Source of the DNA: Sepiola atlantica
Taxonomy: Eukaryota; Mollusca; Cephalopoda; Sepiida; Sepiolidae
Assembly (NCBI GenBank): GCA_963556195.1
Contig: OY744528.1
Location: forward strand, 52,911,560 to 52,975,559
DNA length: 64,000 bases
Reading direction: 5' to 3'
The notes below the pieces were generated by a model. That model was not told where the DNA came from, made no database searches, and worked only from the letters and a program-made list of their open reading frames with translations. Below, piece by piece: positions 12,029-23,934 of the stretch. Each line of letters opens with the position of its first letter. The first letter of the stretch is position 1. Position numbers and translations under genes: made by a program.

Positions 12029-12552
12029 CATTACCGCAGTTAAAATAAGACTAAATCCCGGTCGCATCTTTCCAGAGATGTAAACAATTTAATATCGCCT
12101 TCTGTTCGGTTGAATCGCTGGGGAGAGAAGATTACTTATTTTTTCGCTCAGTCTTATTTTGCTCTATTCGGATTTAACGGGTTTTCTAATTGAACAACGA
12201 ACTTTGATTTGATTTGGGTTGCACATATCGGGATTTGGGAATTTTAATTGAACTTTCTATATTATTTGATTTATTTATCATTAACATTGAATATTGACAC
12301 ATTTCGCGACTGGATAACTTTGTCAGCTCCTTCAATTTCACGTATATGGACTGCTGTTTATAACTTGGAGTAATGTCTTTCCTGATTATGTTTCTCAATT
12401 TGTATGACCTGGATGGACTGTATGGATTCAACAAAAAGTATGTTTTTGGGTTGATATGTTTGATGTTATGTATTTTTATGTATTTGTGTATATAATTTTA
12501 TATATTTTCAAAGCGTAATTTTATTACCTGTAGTAGTATAACTGCGGTAATG

Positions 12553-12599
12553 GTCCTCTGAAGAGAAGAATTATCTTTGAAAACTCATGAGCTAAGGAC
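12553..12599 (+). ncRNA. Hammerhead-ribozyme-like motif (right arm)
   Basis: Type I layout. Stem I is GTCCT (12,553-12,557) paired with AGGAC (12,595-12,599). The core CTGAAGA (12,558-12,564) fits CUGANGA. Stem II is GAAGA (12,565-12,569) with TCTTT (12,574-12,578), closing an ATTA loop and including one G-U pair. GAAA follows at 12,579-12,582. Stem III is very short (12,583-12,592) with an A-C mismatch and a CTCATGAG palindrome, and position 16.1 is T12,593 followed by A12,594 at the cleavage position. All core residues of the consensus are present. Very small stem III is typical of hammerheads in Penelope-like elements. Activity is not shown, and the mismatch and 2-nt loop could make the monomer weak. 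Confidence 0.5.
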
Positions 12600-12777
12600 T
12601 TAAGGATACTTTGCTTGAACTTTGAATTCTAATGAAATTTGCTTGACACCTTATTTTATTACTTCATTTTATATTATAATATTAATGCTCTATCCAATAT
12701 ATTGAGCTTCAGTTTTTATCCGGATGTTTCACTAATTATAAGATATTAGTTGACGCTTATATCTTTTGTTGGATTGC

Positions 12778-12778
<1 letters not shown>

Positions 12779-12840
<62 letters not shown>
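12779..12840. repeat. (TA)n microsatellite
   Basis: Alternating TA, followed by TACATACA-type degenerate repeats to about 12,890. Confidence 0.97.
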
Positions 12841-12843
<3 letters not shown>

Positions 12844-12890
12844 TGATTACATACATATATATACATACATGTACTCATATATATATATAG

Positions 12891-13949
12891 TAAATTCAAA
12901 TAAAATAAGTACTCGTTAGCACTAAATCCTCTCATTAAACTCGTTTGTAATGTTTTAGAAAATTGTATTTCTTGATTAATTAATTTCTAGAAATTAAAGA
13001 TTATAAAGCCTTTCGTTCAATGTTTGATAATTATTGCCTAAGGTCACCAATTATCAATTACATTAGCACGGATTTACCTCTGTTTCAAATCACTATTTGG
13101 CATTCTCGCTATGTAGACTAGTAAGGTTGCTCTCATTAAATATCCTTTTCACAGACACAGCCTGTATATCTTAAAAATCACTCAAGATAGAAAGAGATGT
13201 ATTCTTTCACTATTCTATGGCATGTGTTTTAAAGGTTCGAAAAGAGCTGCGTTTGTCTTTGAAGCTGACATATTGAGTTTCGAAGCTGGTGAAGATGGAA
13301 ACATGGCACTAGCAGAGGCACACGATGTCGCTCGGGAATTAAAGTAGTCTTTATATATTAAAAGACGAAAGGAAAACATGCAGTATGAAAATTTGCTAAC
13401 TTCTATTATATAAAGAACCGTTGTAAGACTTTCTGCGTGTTTGTTTCCGGCTAAAATGAGAACCTACACAGAATAAACATCATTGGATTTAACATGATTC
13501 CTATCTCGTTATAGTAAAATAATGCGGTAATATTTATTGCCTATACCAGGGGCAAAATTTCTGCATGGGGGTAAAACAAAAAAAATGTTCATTCTTACTC
13601 GTGATTTAAAAACAACACCGAAATTAAGTCAAACACTAGTCAATAGGGTATCTTTTCATTCTTGCTTTTATCCTTTTCTTTTTACTTATTATATTGAACC
13701 AGTTGCGAAAGAGAGAAAGAGAGGGGGGAATTTTTAAAGAAAGTTAGACATACTAATATATTTTAATATCCATGCACGCAGACAATGCCGGGTATCCATG
13801 ATAGTTTTAAATAGTTAAAAGTGCAAACGTGCAATCATGTTTTTTCATTATTCCTAACACGCAAACAATACAATTATCCTTATAATCGCAGAGTCCCGAA
13901 AACCAAGCATCAAACAAGAGTCAAACTACTTTAATTGCATAAGAACTAG
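12891..13949. other. No gene recognised
   Basis: AT-rich. The frame at 13,537-13,737 has no domain signature. One Helitron-like end motif at 13,781 is listed separately. Confidence 0.55.
13781..13805 (+). mobile_element. Helitron-like 3' end motif (diverged)
   Basis: CAGACAATGCCGGGTATCCA followed by TGATAGT resembles the family terminus (GGGCAACGCCGGGTA then CTAGT). Confidence 0.35.
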
Positions 13950-14290
13950 AGATTGCTTGTATGTTTCTGATAGGTCTAACGTAAGGTAGACACTAACAAC
14001 TAACATGTAGTAGACACTAACATCTTATATGTGGTATACACTAACAATTATCATACAGATTACACTAGTAACTATCATGTTGTGTACACTAATAACTATC
14101 ATGTGGTAGACACTAACAATTATATAATTATCATATGTTATACTCTAACATTATCGTGTGATAAACACTAAAACCTATCATAGGAACTAGTGATAGTGTG
14201 TACATTACTGATGAGTCTAACGTAAGGTTAAATCTAACAATTAACATGTGGCATACACTAACAACTAACATGTGGTAAATAGCTAACAAC
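13950..14290. repeat. 24-bp degenerate minisatellite in two blocks
   Basis: The unit is close to TAACAACTATCATGTGGTAG plus ACAC, about six copies in 13,992-14,130. A leading segment with GGTCTAACGTAAGGTAGACA (about 13,973) recurs as GAGTCTAACGTAAGGTTAAA (about 14,213), and a further pair of units follows. The whole is therefore a roughly 240-bp duplication containing 24-bp units. Confidence 0.85.
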
Positions 14291-14339
14291 TACGATGTGC
14301 ACGAAATATGCAAATAGTGTGCATAATAGAAATAACTAT

Positions 14340-14490
14340 AACGCCCCACCTCAGAAATGGCGCCGTGGCTACTAGCTCTCTGAACCTCATATTACCATTT
14401 TTATTCTTATTTTGCAATGTCTATAATAGGTAATTTTCACCTCAGAACTGAAATAAAATAAAGTAAAATGTTATTTTTTGTTTGTGGGTG
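14340..14490 (-). mobile_element. Body fragment of the Helitron-like repeat
   Basis: CTCTGAACCTCATATTACCA followed by TTTTTATTCTTATTTTG and GAAATAAAATAAAGTAAAATG parallels 49,415-49,510, where the same series follows a clear GGCGTTGCCCAG terminus. The two are therefore copies of one dispersed element. Confidence 0.55.
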
Positions 14491-15610
14491 TCCAGCACAG
14501 ATGCAAAATCGACGATATTATTGCAAAAAGACGCAAATAAAATAAAGTTAACTCGAGTTGAATGTATCGTCTGCAATGAATTGTTTACAATAATTTTGTT
14601 TGTAAATTAAATAACACAAAAAGGGTTAAACAACGTTTGCTTATGAGTTTTATCAACAATGCCATGCGAAAGCTATCGTCCTGTCTATCAGATTAAATTC
14701 ACACCCGAAATCGAAATCAGTCCAAATCTATTGCTACAAGTACGAACATATATTTTCGACTATTTACGTACCATAACATTATTTTACTGTTCATGTGTGA
14801 CCATTAGTTGAAAGTAGTCCATACAATGATTAAGCTCAGTTTCAGAGAAAATCTATTGGTTATATTTTAGGAGACTCTCTGATCCGAACTTATCATTTAT
14901 ATTATTTTTATTCAAGAACATCAAATATTCGACAGAAGAATAAAAGTTTTTCAAAACGTCTGCAATTGAAAAGGAAACGAACAATATTTTTTTTTAAATA
15001 CATCAAAAATTTACTCACTTAAATTTGAGTTTGTATTACTACTCATTTAAAAGAATATTTCAGACAAAACTAGAGAACAGCAGTGAAGTCAGAAGACTGT
15101 ATAGCTTTATTCTAAAATATTAGATTTAGTCAGGAAGATTAGCTCGTAGTAAAAGAAAAAGCAGCAAATTTTGATTCAATTTCGCTAAAGTTATGGAATA
15201 ACTAACAAGGATTCTAAGTTTAAATGTTATTTTTTTCTATTAATACCAAAAAAGAAATTGTTTTTTTCTATTTGTACATTATTGCATGAATATTTGTTTC
15301 CTCTCTTTACAATTCCAGAGCATCTCATCTCTCTACCATTCACAATTTCCTTTATCCACCATTCTTTACTATTTATTTATCATTCTTCTACCATTCTTAT
15401 CATTTCTTGTCTCTTCTACCATTCTTATCACCACATCTCTTTCCCTTTCATCGAATTTCTTTCGCTCACTTTTTTCTAAACCTTTTAATTTTCTTCTTTT
15501 TCTTTTCCCTATATTTTCTTCTTTCTCTTCTCACTTCTTTGGTTGAAAGAATTAACTTGATTCCCGCCATTGTAAAAAAATGAAGAAAGATAATCTCACA
15601 CACACACATA

Positions 15611-15611
<1 letters not shown>
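14491..15611. other. No gene recognised
   Basis: AT-rich. A pyrimidine-rich zone at 15,290-15,540 contains degenerate CTACCATTCTTATCA repeats, which explains the small frames there. Confidence 0.55.

Positions 15612-15675
<64 letters not shown>
15612..15675. repeat. (TA)n microsatellite
   Basis: Alternating TA, preceded by a short (CA)n. Confidence 0.98.
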
Positions 15676-15679
<4 letters not shown>

Positions 15680-17320
15680 GCGCAAAAGTATATTTTGTCA
15701 TTAATTCTTAAATATTTATTTTCTGCATTTCCTAGGAATTAATATTGTTTTTTTTTCTTCTGGCAGATGATTAAAAGTTTTTAATATATTGACTTTCATC
15801 TTTCGACACAGTTAAATGTAAAGAATGATTTTTAAGAAGAAATAAAGTCAACATTCATTTCAAACTCTTGTCCAGAGATGAAAGAAAAACGAAGCAACTA
15901 ATCAAATAATAGACATTGATAGTGGGAGTAAGAACCACTTTCAATGAGGACCGGAAGTGCCCGAAGGCGCTTAACGTACATGCGTCAATCTGTAATCAAA
16001 GCAAGTAAGCAGAGCGATCAGACTTACGTCAATGGCATTATTCATTCACTTGGAAATCATTGTTAACTTGTTCCTGCTATTGTGACTTTATTCCCCTGTC
16101 AAGAACACGGCTACCCTCCTAAGAAAATATTGTTAACTTGTTCCTTTTTTCAAACATGTTTTCTTTTTTTTTTAGATGTCAAGCACAAAATAAAAAAAAG
16201 ATGGAAATTACAACATGGAATTCAACGATTAAGGCATTGCGTTGAAGTTCGAATTTCAAGTCTTCAAAATATAAATTAGAATTTTATTTCGGGATAAAAA
16301 TACAATTTTAGACTAATTAATAAGTTTCATCCAAAATGTGTGCGAACGAAATAAGCAAGATATTCTAATAATAATTTATTGTAAATTAACTGTCCGTTTC
16401 GAAATAAAATCTCTCTCTCAAAAAAAAATCATGACTGTTTTAATTTATTACAATATTTTAGTATATTGTAAATAAACTGTTCGTTTTTCAAAAAACAAAC
16501 GAACAAAGACAACACATATTGTAATTTATTTCAATAAATGTTCATTAATTAATTATTTTAAAGTATTGGTTTTGTGTTACTTTACTGAATTCGTAATCTT
16601 TCATCTTTGATTTACTTTTCATGTTTGATTTACTTTTAAGTTAAAAAACATTAAGAAACATATTTTATTGTTTTCGCAAATGAGAGTAACTCTTATCAAA
16701 TTATTCAGCTAAAACTAATGATAATGAAATGTTCATATAAAGAATAAAACTGCCTACAAATAGGGATTTGTCTTTATAAACGAATAGATATTTCGATGCA
16801 GTATAACTTATAGTAGTCTTTTCATTCGATGTAGACAAAGTTGTCATAACAATCAACCCAAACATTAAAAATAAGTTTGAAAGAATTAACTTATTTCAAG
16901 AATGAATATTAAATCAGACAAATTATTTTTCAATGAAAAATGTTCATGCTTCAAAAACTCAAAATTTTATTACAATACCATTTATTTATTAAGTATTAAT
17001 TCAATGTTTGCTGGCTAGCCTACGCAGATTACACGAAATAATACATTTGCCCTAAGATTTCTGATAGATTTATAGGTTAAATATATTCCGTGATCATTAA
17101 TGAATACATACTGAAAGTTTCATTAAAATTGGTTGATTACCTGAATTTTGATGATATTTTAAGTGAATGGAGGGGGTCAAAATGTCTGACTGTTCGACAG
17201 ATCTCGTTTGTTACTTTAGAGCATGACGTCATTTCCAAGTCCTCTAGCCTCCCTAACCACGGCCTTGGCTTAGCCACCTCAAATTTATAATAATGCTTTC
17301 TAACTTACAATTATAACACT
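15676..17320. other. No gene recognised
   Basis: AT-rich. A near-direct repeat around ATTGTAAATTAACTGTCCGT (16,378) and TTGTAAATAAACTGTTCGTT (16,466) is visible. The frame at 16,082-16,279 is unidentified and lacks motifs. Confidence 0.5.
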
Positions 17321-17350
17321 ATTAGCAAAAACAGCCGACGTTGCCCAGGA
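17321..17350 (-). mobile_element. Helitron-like 3' end motif
   Basis: On the minus strand TCCTGGGCAACGTCGGCTGT is followed by a T run and GCTAAT, the order expected for a GC hairpin followed by a CTRRT-type end. Confidence 0.45.
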
Positions 17351-17522
17351 ATGAACGCAAAATTTATAGTATAGTAATTTATAATAAATAGTTGAAAGGG
17401 CAAAAGTAAAAACCATGTTTTACTCCATTATTCTTTGTACTCAAACACTCCATTTCTTATTATTGTTAATTTTATCACGAATTACCGAAAATGAATTCTC
17501 CCAATTGCATAATAATATCTAC

Positions 17523-17523
<1 letters not shown>

Positions 17524-17577
<54 letters not shown>
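17524..17577. repeat. (TA)n microsatellite
   Basis: Alternating TA of about 54 bp. Confidence 0.98.
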
Positions 17578-17580
<3 letters not shown>

Positions 17581-18373
17581 TAATCACTCTTCTACACCTA
17601 TAGATAAAATTGATTCCCTGTGAAGCAATCATTTTTTTTTAAATATGGAAAAGGTTTTCTGAAAAAATCACAAATGAGGCCCAGAATGATATGTGTGTGT
17701 GTTTGTGAAAAACACAAGAACTTGGAAAACAAAATCGCACCGGAGTATGAACCTTTCATATTAACGGTTGTTGGTAGTTAGTCATGTCCAGGTGTTTCTC
17801 GTTCAGCAGCTGCAGCATGTGCCTTCAAATAAAAGTTACCTTATTCAGAGCAGAAAACTGTGAGAGCTGAAAGACTCTTCACATTCATCGGGAATTTTCC
17901 TTCTTCCAGGTTCTTCCTAATGCCTTGCCTGTATAAAAGTGGCAATGTGGTCAGCAGTCAGGTTTTCGTTTTTTATGTGGGTACGCAATCTCTATAACTG
18001 GGTGGGTGTGTCCCTCATTTGGTCACTTCAACTTAGTTACATCCTTATAACAGTGTGACATAATTCGTTCTTTCAATGGTGTCACAACACAAGCAGCAGC
18101 ACATGTGTGTATTCTATTTTTAGAGTAACTGTTAAAATATTCCATTCCTCGCATATGAAATAAAAAGAGAGAAAATTAGGAATCTTTTTTAATTAAAATT
18201 TTAAAAACAACAGATTTTTATCGAACAAGCACATCATTCATTCATTAGTGTTATGCTCTTCTTTAGGCTTGTTTTTCTGGAAACTAAATGTTTATTTTGA
18301 AGGTGTCAAACATTTATTTCCGGATACATAAGTTACAGGCTAAATAGTGATTTCGAAAGTGTTCACATACTGT
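17578..18373. other. No feature recognised
   Basis: AT-rich sequence with a short (TG)n near 17,692. No gene seen. Confidence 0.55.
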
Positions 18374-18475
18374 TGTACCAAATACACCTATTGTACCAAA
18401 TACACCTATTGTACCAAATACACCTATTGTACCGAATACACCTATTGTACCAAATACACCTATTGTACCGAATCG
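18374..18475. repeat. 18-bp minisatellite
   Basis: About 5.7 copies of TTGTACCAAATACACCTA, differing only by A/G at one site. Confidence 0.97.
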
Positions 18476-20044
18476 TATCTGATTTTTTCTCTGTTCTTGT
18501 TCTGCACAAAGTGAATTGATGTGTTAATCGAATCTCTCACGTGATGTAAGAACTCTGATTTTACTTATATAATTACAAATTCAAACTACAAAACAGCTAC
18601 TAGCATGTAAAATTACAATAAATTAGCTTTTAGCTAAATTTTTCAAAAGTCAGTGACATTTTGATTCTTTGATTCTGTCAAAGATAAACATTCTCAATTG
18701 AGATTCTTTTTCTTTATTTTTCATTTCGTATTTATCATATGATTACTTAATGTCTGTATGTGTTTATTATTTGTTCTTACATGGATTCATGAATAGTAAA
18801 CCTTTACTATATTTGTGGTGTCTATATCTCTTTGAACAGGGATGTAATTGAAAACAAAGCCTTATACAAAGATCAAACACAAGTTGACTCTTCAACACTT
18901 TTAGGATAAATCCAATGGTGGTTATTATTTTCTATTAGGAGGTTTGACAATGATATTGTGGGTCTGCGTTTGTATGAGAAATGCACAAACGTTTTACTTT
19001 ATTTTATTTAATAACTTGAAAATTGAAAATTATAGAAACTCAAACATACGAGTAAAAATTGTCATATTGGGTTATATTTGTTCACGGGTAATGCCGACAA
19101 TTCCTGCTTGAAAACAATAAATAAACCACTAACAATTTTCGGAAATCTACAAAAACATCAAATCGAGTTTTGGAGTCTTGATAAGATTTGCCATCACCCA
19201 AAACGCCAGTAGAAATCACCAACCTGTACTGGTGTGAAAGCTCTGCTGATTATAAGGATGTCTTTCCTTCTTGTTCTACAACATACCAAACTTTTTGATC
19301 CTCTAATAGTAAAGCAATACCAAAGCAATACTTGTTGTAAACGATTCATTTTGGCCTATTGAACATCAACAGCTATTCACCAATAACTGGATTGAGCTTA
19401 GCGTTACATAACTTTCAAAAATCATTTATTAATTATGCTTCTTGGATAATCTCCTATTTTAATATTATTTCAATTTTTAAAAGAGAAAAAAGAAAATCTC
19501 ACAGAATATATAATATGAATATACAGATCGAATTCTCTTCAATATTTAATCGGGTAAAACCTAAAAAATGCCCTTGTCAGTTCCTTCTTTTCCTATTGTT
19601 TCTGAACTCATCCAGTTTATTCTTAAAATGATTTACATTGAAGATATCTTTAATCTGATTAGGCAATTTGTTCCAAAAATCATATTACTATCAGAAAACT
19701 AATTTAATTTCACGATAGTTTTAGTTTTTTAATGTGTAAATCTCCAGTGCCAGGAGAAATATTAGAAATAATAGTTTCATATTTAAAAATCACATCAATT
19801 TTTTAACGATCTATATTGTATTATTCTATTATTGTTCTCTCTAGTAAAGTACTTAAACCTAAGGATTGAAACATATTTTTATAATTTAGATCCTTCATTT
19901 GTTTTATTAGTTAGTCACTTTTTGTACAACTAATTGGATAACTGAACTTGCTTTGCCAATTTCATAGTTTGTGTCAGTAAACATGTCAGGCCATCTTGCA
20001 TCCTTTCAGAAGTTAATAATAATTCTAAACTCAGACTAAATTCA
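18476..20044. other. No gene recognised
   Basis: AT-rich sequence. A weak Helitron-like motif (ACGGGTAATGCCGACAATTC) is at about 19,084. The frame at 19,359-19,631 has no domain. Confidence 0.5.
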
Positions 20045-20215
20045 ACTAAACTCTGGAACAAGAAGACATAGATGATATCAGTTGTAATCAGAGATCATGG
20101 ATCAATCACTAAGGAAGCTTGAGAATTACATAAAGGAAGTCGGAATCGAAAAAAACTGACAGCATTATCAAAATCTGCAGTTCTCAAATAGCAAATATTC
20201 TGTGAAAAGTATTCT
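20045..20215 (+). pseudogene. LINE C-terminal region relic
   Basis: Conceptual translation across one stop reads VISVVIRDHGSITKEA, then KSAVLKIANIL. This matches the post-RT segment of non-LTR elements with the pattern Val-Val-Ile-Gly-Ala-x-Gly-x-Ile ... Gln-Lys-x-Ala-x-Leu-x-Thr-Ala-x-Ile-Leu. The piece is short and internal stops are present. The first Gly-Ala is replaced by Arg-Asp. It is a small dead fragment, possibly of the same broad class as that at 4,865, but not the same region. Confidence 0.5.
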
Positions 20216-20884
20216 TGAGGTTCCAAACTTTTTAGGTCTTGTACCCTTCATCAAGTAACCGGTTCATGTCAAGCTGTGGAGTAGGAGAAGGGGGAGAAGG
20301 AGGAGAAGGAAGAGAAGAAAACCATCTTGACCTTGACTGGAAGGCAACAGAGAGTATTTGAATTTTGAGAAGGCTTATTGCCACTCGTTGCCTTTATCCA
20401 TGTTAAAATCACTGGTAAACACCAGGTGAGTTACAATAAGATTGGAATTAAATGGAAAGTAATGAACACCTTGGGAGACTTGCTGTCACTCAAACTTCAG
20501 GGTTAAAACTGGTTATATTTTAGCAGTGAGAAAATACTGTGAACGAGTAATGTGAGAATTCCAAATGAGTAATAAAAATAATAATAGTGCTTTCTTCATC
20601 TACTCGTATATCTATCTAATCTTCTATAGAATAGTTGTTAATAAGTTAGCATGAGCGAAATGCAGCCAATATGTATGCAAAAATCAGAAGGACGTAATTC
20701 ATCGAAATGCTATGCAGTAGTAGTATTAATAAAAAAACTAATAGAGTTTCTAACATAATAGATCTCACACTGTCTACCAAGTTCCAGCATGTGACATCGT
20801 CGCAGAGTTGCATCCCTATGCTTGTTTACAATGTTTACAGAATGTGCTCCGACGAACTTACTGAACTTGTAATCACCCACCCCC
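20216..20884. other. No gene recognised
   Basis: Contains a GAGAAGGAGG-type purine stretch (20,283-20,320) and phrases (AGAAGGCTTATTGCCACTCG, TTGGGAGACTTGCTGTCACT) that recur in variant form at 39,870-40,030. It is therefore probably part of a dispersed repeat. Confidence 0.4.
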
Positions 20885-20933
20885 AGATTTAAACTCAATA
20901 CAAAACTTTGTATTGAGTTTAAATCTGGGGAGC
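20885..20933. repeat. Perfect 24-bp inverted repeat
   Basis: CCCCAGATTTAAACTCAATA plus CAAA is followed after one base by its exact reverse complement. One arm is Tc1 transposase coding sequence (the Ser-Pro-Asp-Leu-Asn motif region). The transposase similarity stops at the fold, so this marks a fold-back rearrangement. Confidence 0.95.
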
Positions 20934-21680
20934 ATGGAGGCCAAATCATCAACTTTGAATGTTTGATGCCCAAAGATGATTAGAATGCTTGAGTGGCATT
21001 AACAGAGTGAGCAGAAGCATTGGTGTGCATAAAAGCCCCTTAGTAGAGCAAGGGACCACATTCTCTCAAGAGATTGCAATAGGCAACATACGTTATTTTT
21101 ACTCCTTCAGGTACTCTTATAGGACCAACATGTCTATCTCCAATGATACCCATCTATATTAACTCCTCCATCCTTTTGTTGTCGTTTCAAATGATGATGA
21201 CTCTCATCTCCGGAATAACCTATCCTTTTGCCCAGCAATCAGATCCAGGGTTGGCCGGGTCTCATTAGTGAAAAAAAACCTTACTCATCTCCATCTGCAT
21301 ATATTTCTTGGCTCATTCCATTATCAAATGTTTGTATCTTGGTGTTGAGGCTTTGTAAGTGGAACTTTCACAAAAGCCATTGTTTGAAGAATTGCATTTC
21401 TTTATTGATTTGGGAACATCAGGATACCCAGCTGCTGTGAAGATTGATTTGCTTGATTGTCTAAGTTTACAAAGTTGACGATCAAAATTCCTCAAATCCC
21501 TGTTGGTGATATTCCAGCATCTGATCGTTTCTTCTTTGGGAAAAGGTGCTTCTGAAATCTGTTTACCGTATCCACATGACGACTTATTTTTCGGGCACTT
21601 ACACCAGGGAAGATCTTTTTAGTTGTGTCTTGTATCATACTTTCTTTTTCTACATCAGTTAGTGATTTTGAACATCCCAT
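20905..21680 (-). pseudogene. Tc1/mariner transposase, inactive
   Basis: Read on the minus strand, a start at 21,680 gives MGCSKSLTDVEKESM and a helix-turn-helix-like N-terminus (SARKISRHVDTVNRF). Then follow IFTAAGYPDVPKS, LIMEWAKKYMQMEMSKVFFT, a stretch matching the middle of Tc1 transposases, MHTNASAHS and MIWPPCSPDLNS. Tc1 enzymes cut and paste DNA with a DDD/E triad. Here the first Asp is Asn (FFTNET for FTDE), the second is Thr (MHTNA for MHDNA), and only the Asp of PDLN remains. Several frameshifts and stops also break it. The C-terminus is lost at the palindrome at 20,885-20,933. Terminal inverted repeats were not found. Confidence 0.9.
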
Positions 21681-23934
21681 TGTTGTTAAGAAATAAAAAA
21701 ATAAAAAAACTATTATCTCTAGCCACCATAACAATATGTAAATCAATCAAATAATGTTATTAAAATGTACCAGGATTTCCATAAAATAATTCCTAGAAAT
21801 TCGTTAATAGAATGATGAGTAAATTTAATTTGTATTAGAAAGCTATTATCGCTGGTCGCAGTGTAGCTTTCTATTCAAAAGTTGCATATGTGAATATTCT
21901 TTGGCAGCCTTTTAGGCCACTTCTTGATGTGTGTGGGGGTTTTCTTTTTCAGAAAATATGCTTTCCAGGGTTTAGAGTTACAGCATGTAAAATGTTTGTT
22001 TATAACAAACATTAACTTCTTTCCGGTGTTTGTGTATAGACACAATTATTTAACACCTACGTCCTCCCTCAAAAAATTAATTACCTCTATGTAAGTACGT
22101 AGCTGCAAGAATGCTATTTTATATTTATGAAATAATACTAACATGTGTTATTTATAAATATAATACTTACAGAGCACTAAAATTAATATCCATACCTAAG
22201 TAAAGAATCGAGTAAAAATATTTATAGGGAGTTCAGAGGTGGGAGCATGAGTTTCTTGCGTTCTTCGATTTTCCCGGGCCACGCCCTTGCATGGGTTATG
22301 CTAGTATCCAATATAATTCTAATTTGTTAGCATAATCAACATAGGCCGTAACATGAATTTCTTTCAGGAAAATTTAAATTCTCACTTTAGATGAACAATC
22401 TAAATGCCTCACTTTTGTGTTTCTGATTTAACTTCTCGATTCAACCCTTCAAAATATAGCAAGGATCATATACACTAATTATACACACATTAATATACAC
22501 ATAAAATTCGGTTGGATATTTCATCCAATAGTTGTGCAAAATGCCCTCTTAATTCCTCTTATTAACCATCATTTCTAAGCTTATGTTAATGTGTTCAATA
22601 CTATTGCTGTTTTTAAGCTGACCTTGCAACTTGCCTGAGCAAAGAGAAATATACCTTCAATAATTTGGAAATATTGTCCATTGCAGTGTATGAAACAGTT
22701 ATGATAAATTTCTTTAGAAATTTGTCAGAATTCTGTTAAATTGGCAGTGATAAACCTGAAACACAAGATCGAAAGAACGTGAAGTGTTTTCAGCTGCTCA
22801 TCTTATTCGTGTAAATAGTTTACAAGAAAGTCATGAAATGCTCGATATTACAATTATCAAATACGTTTTATATGGTATTTTTCGAACACAAAATGCATCA
22901 AAAGCAAGAACAGAATAGAAGATGTTTTATTTTGTATTTTTTAGATGCTATATTGGTTTTTGTTTGTTCTAACAATATCGAATAATCATCAATTTATAAA
23001 CGATGTACGGTTCGAGCATCTGGTAAAATTCATTTCAAACAAAAAGATTATCTGCTGCAAAAATATGGAACTCATTGAGGTTTACAAAATAATTTGTAAA
23101 AGAAAAAACTAAACAAAGTTGTAAGAATTTTAAAGGCATTCATTTTTCTTCCCTTTCAGATATTAAAATTGCAGTTGACAATTTAGAAATTAAATTTTAA
23201 TTGCGTTATTCAAAGCCCATCATTAAGAAATTCTCTTTAGATATTTCCAATACTATTTTTGTTTAAACACCTGGCAAATTATATTTTTTAAACTTTTTTC
23301 ATATTTTAAATAGAAGTTTTAAAGAAATCAGTGATAGATTAGGATTTTTATTCAATCAAGATTCAATGTTATAACTTCGATGAGAACGAGAAGTTATGTT
23401 TATAAATAAACTTGTATTCTCTAATAATATTTATCTAGATTAGATTTTGAAATAAATAAAATTTGATCTACTCAATTTGTTTGGATCATTCTAAATTACC
23501 TGAAAATCAATGTGTTACATTGTGAATGGAAAAAAAACATGATTTACAGTCTTATATGAAGAGAGAATAGAATCATGTTGGTAACAACAAAATCACTCTT
23601 GAGGGAAATCTTACATTTATTGCACCTGGACAACGCTGAGTAGAACCAAACACAATGAAATTCTTGATGCCGGGTCATTCCGTCCCCCCCCCCCACCCGC
23701 TTTCATGATAATATGAAGCGAAATGATGTTAATAATGAAAATCGCCCAAAAAGATTTAAATTCAATACTGTAATTTACATTTATTGCTCCCGAACATTTC
23801 CAAGTAGAACAAAGGATTCTGTTACGCCCCCACTTCGTTTACCAAATATAATTATGTAATGTTAGTAAGGAGGCCTTCACAGCACTGCCAATAGTACGGT
23901 TAGTATAATAGCTTGTTGGAAAATATTCTATACA
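21681..23934. other. No gene recognised
   Basis: AT-rich sequence with one Helitron-like terminus at 22,271 (separate entry) and a C run at 23,683-23,693. No coding similarity seen. Confidence 0.55.
22271..22305 (+). mobile_element. Helitron-like 3' end motif with GCTAGT
   Basis: TTCCCGGGCCACGCCCTTGC, then ATGGGTTATGCTAGT. A GC-rich segment is followed by a CTAGT terminus as in rolling-circle transposon 3' ends. Confidence 0.45.

Larger units (their letters stand above)
11903..12680. mobile_element. Foldback element with ~140-bp inverted repeats
   Basis: The arms (about 11,903-12,042 and 12,539-12,680) are inverted and nearly identical. The left arm begins TTGAAGTAATAAAATAAGGT and the right arm ends with its complement. 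The spacer of about 496 bp has no recognised coding domain; a minus-strand frame at 12,186-12,434 is unidentified. Each arm holds a hammerhead-like motif (separate entries). Long inverted terminal repeats carrying hammerhead motifs are known from Penelope-like elements, whose insertions often have inverted pseudo-LTRs, so I infer a Penelope-like derivative. A MITE or other foldback transposon is the alternative. Both outer sides run into AT-rich or (TA)n DNA, so target-site duplications cannot be judged. Confidence 0.75.

Noticed and set aside
20707..20892. Plus-strand frame of 61 codons
   Set aside because: Ends in the palindrome at the Tc1 breakpoint and shows no similarity of its own.
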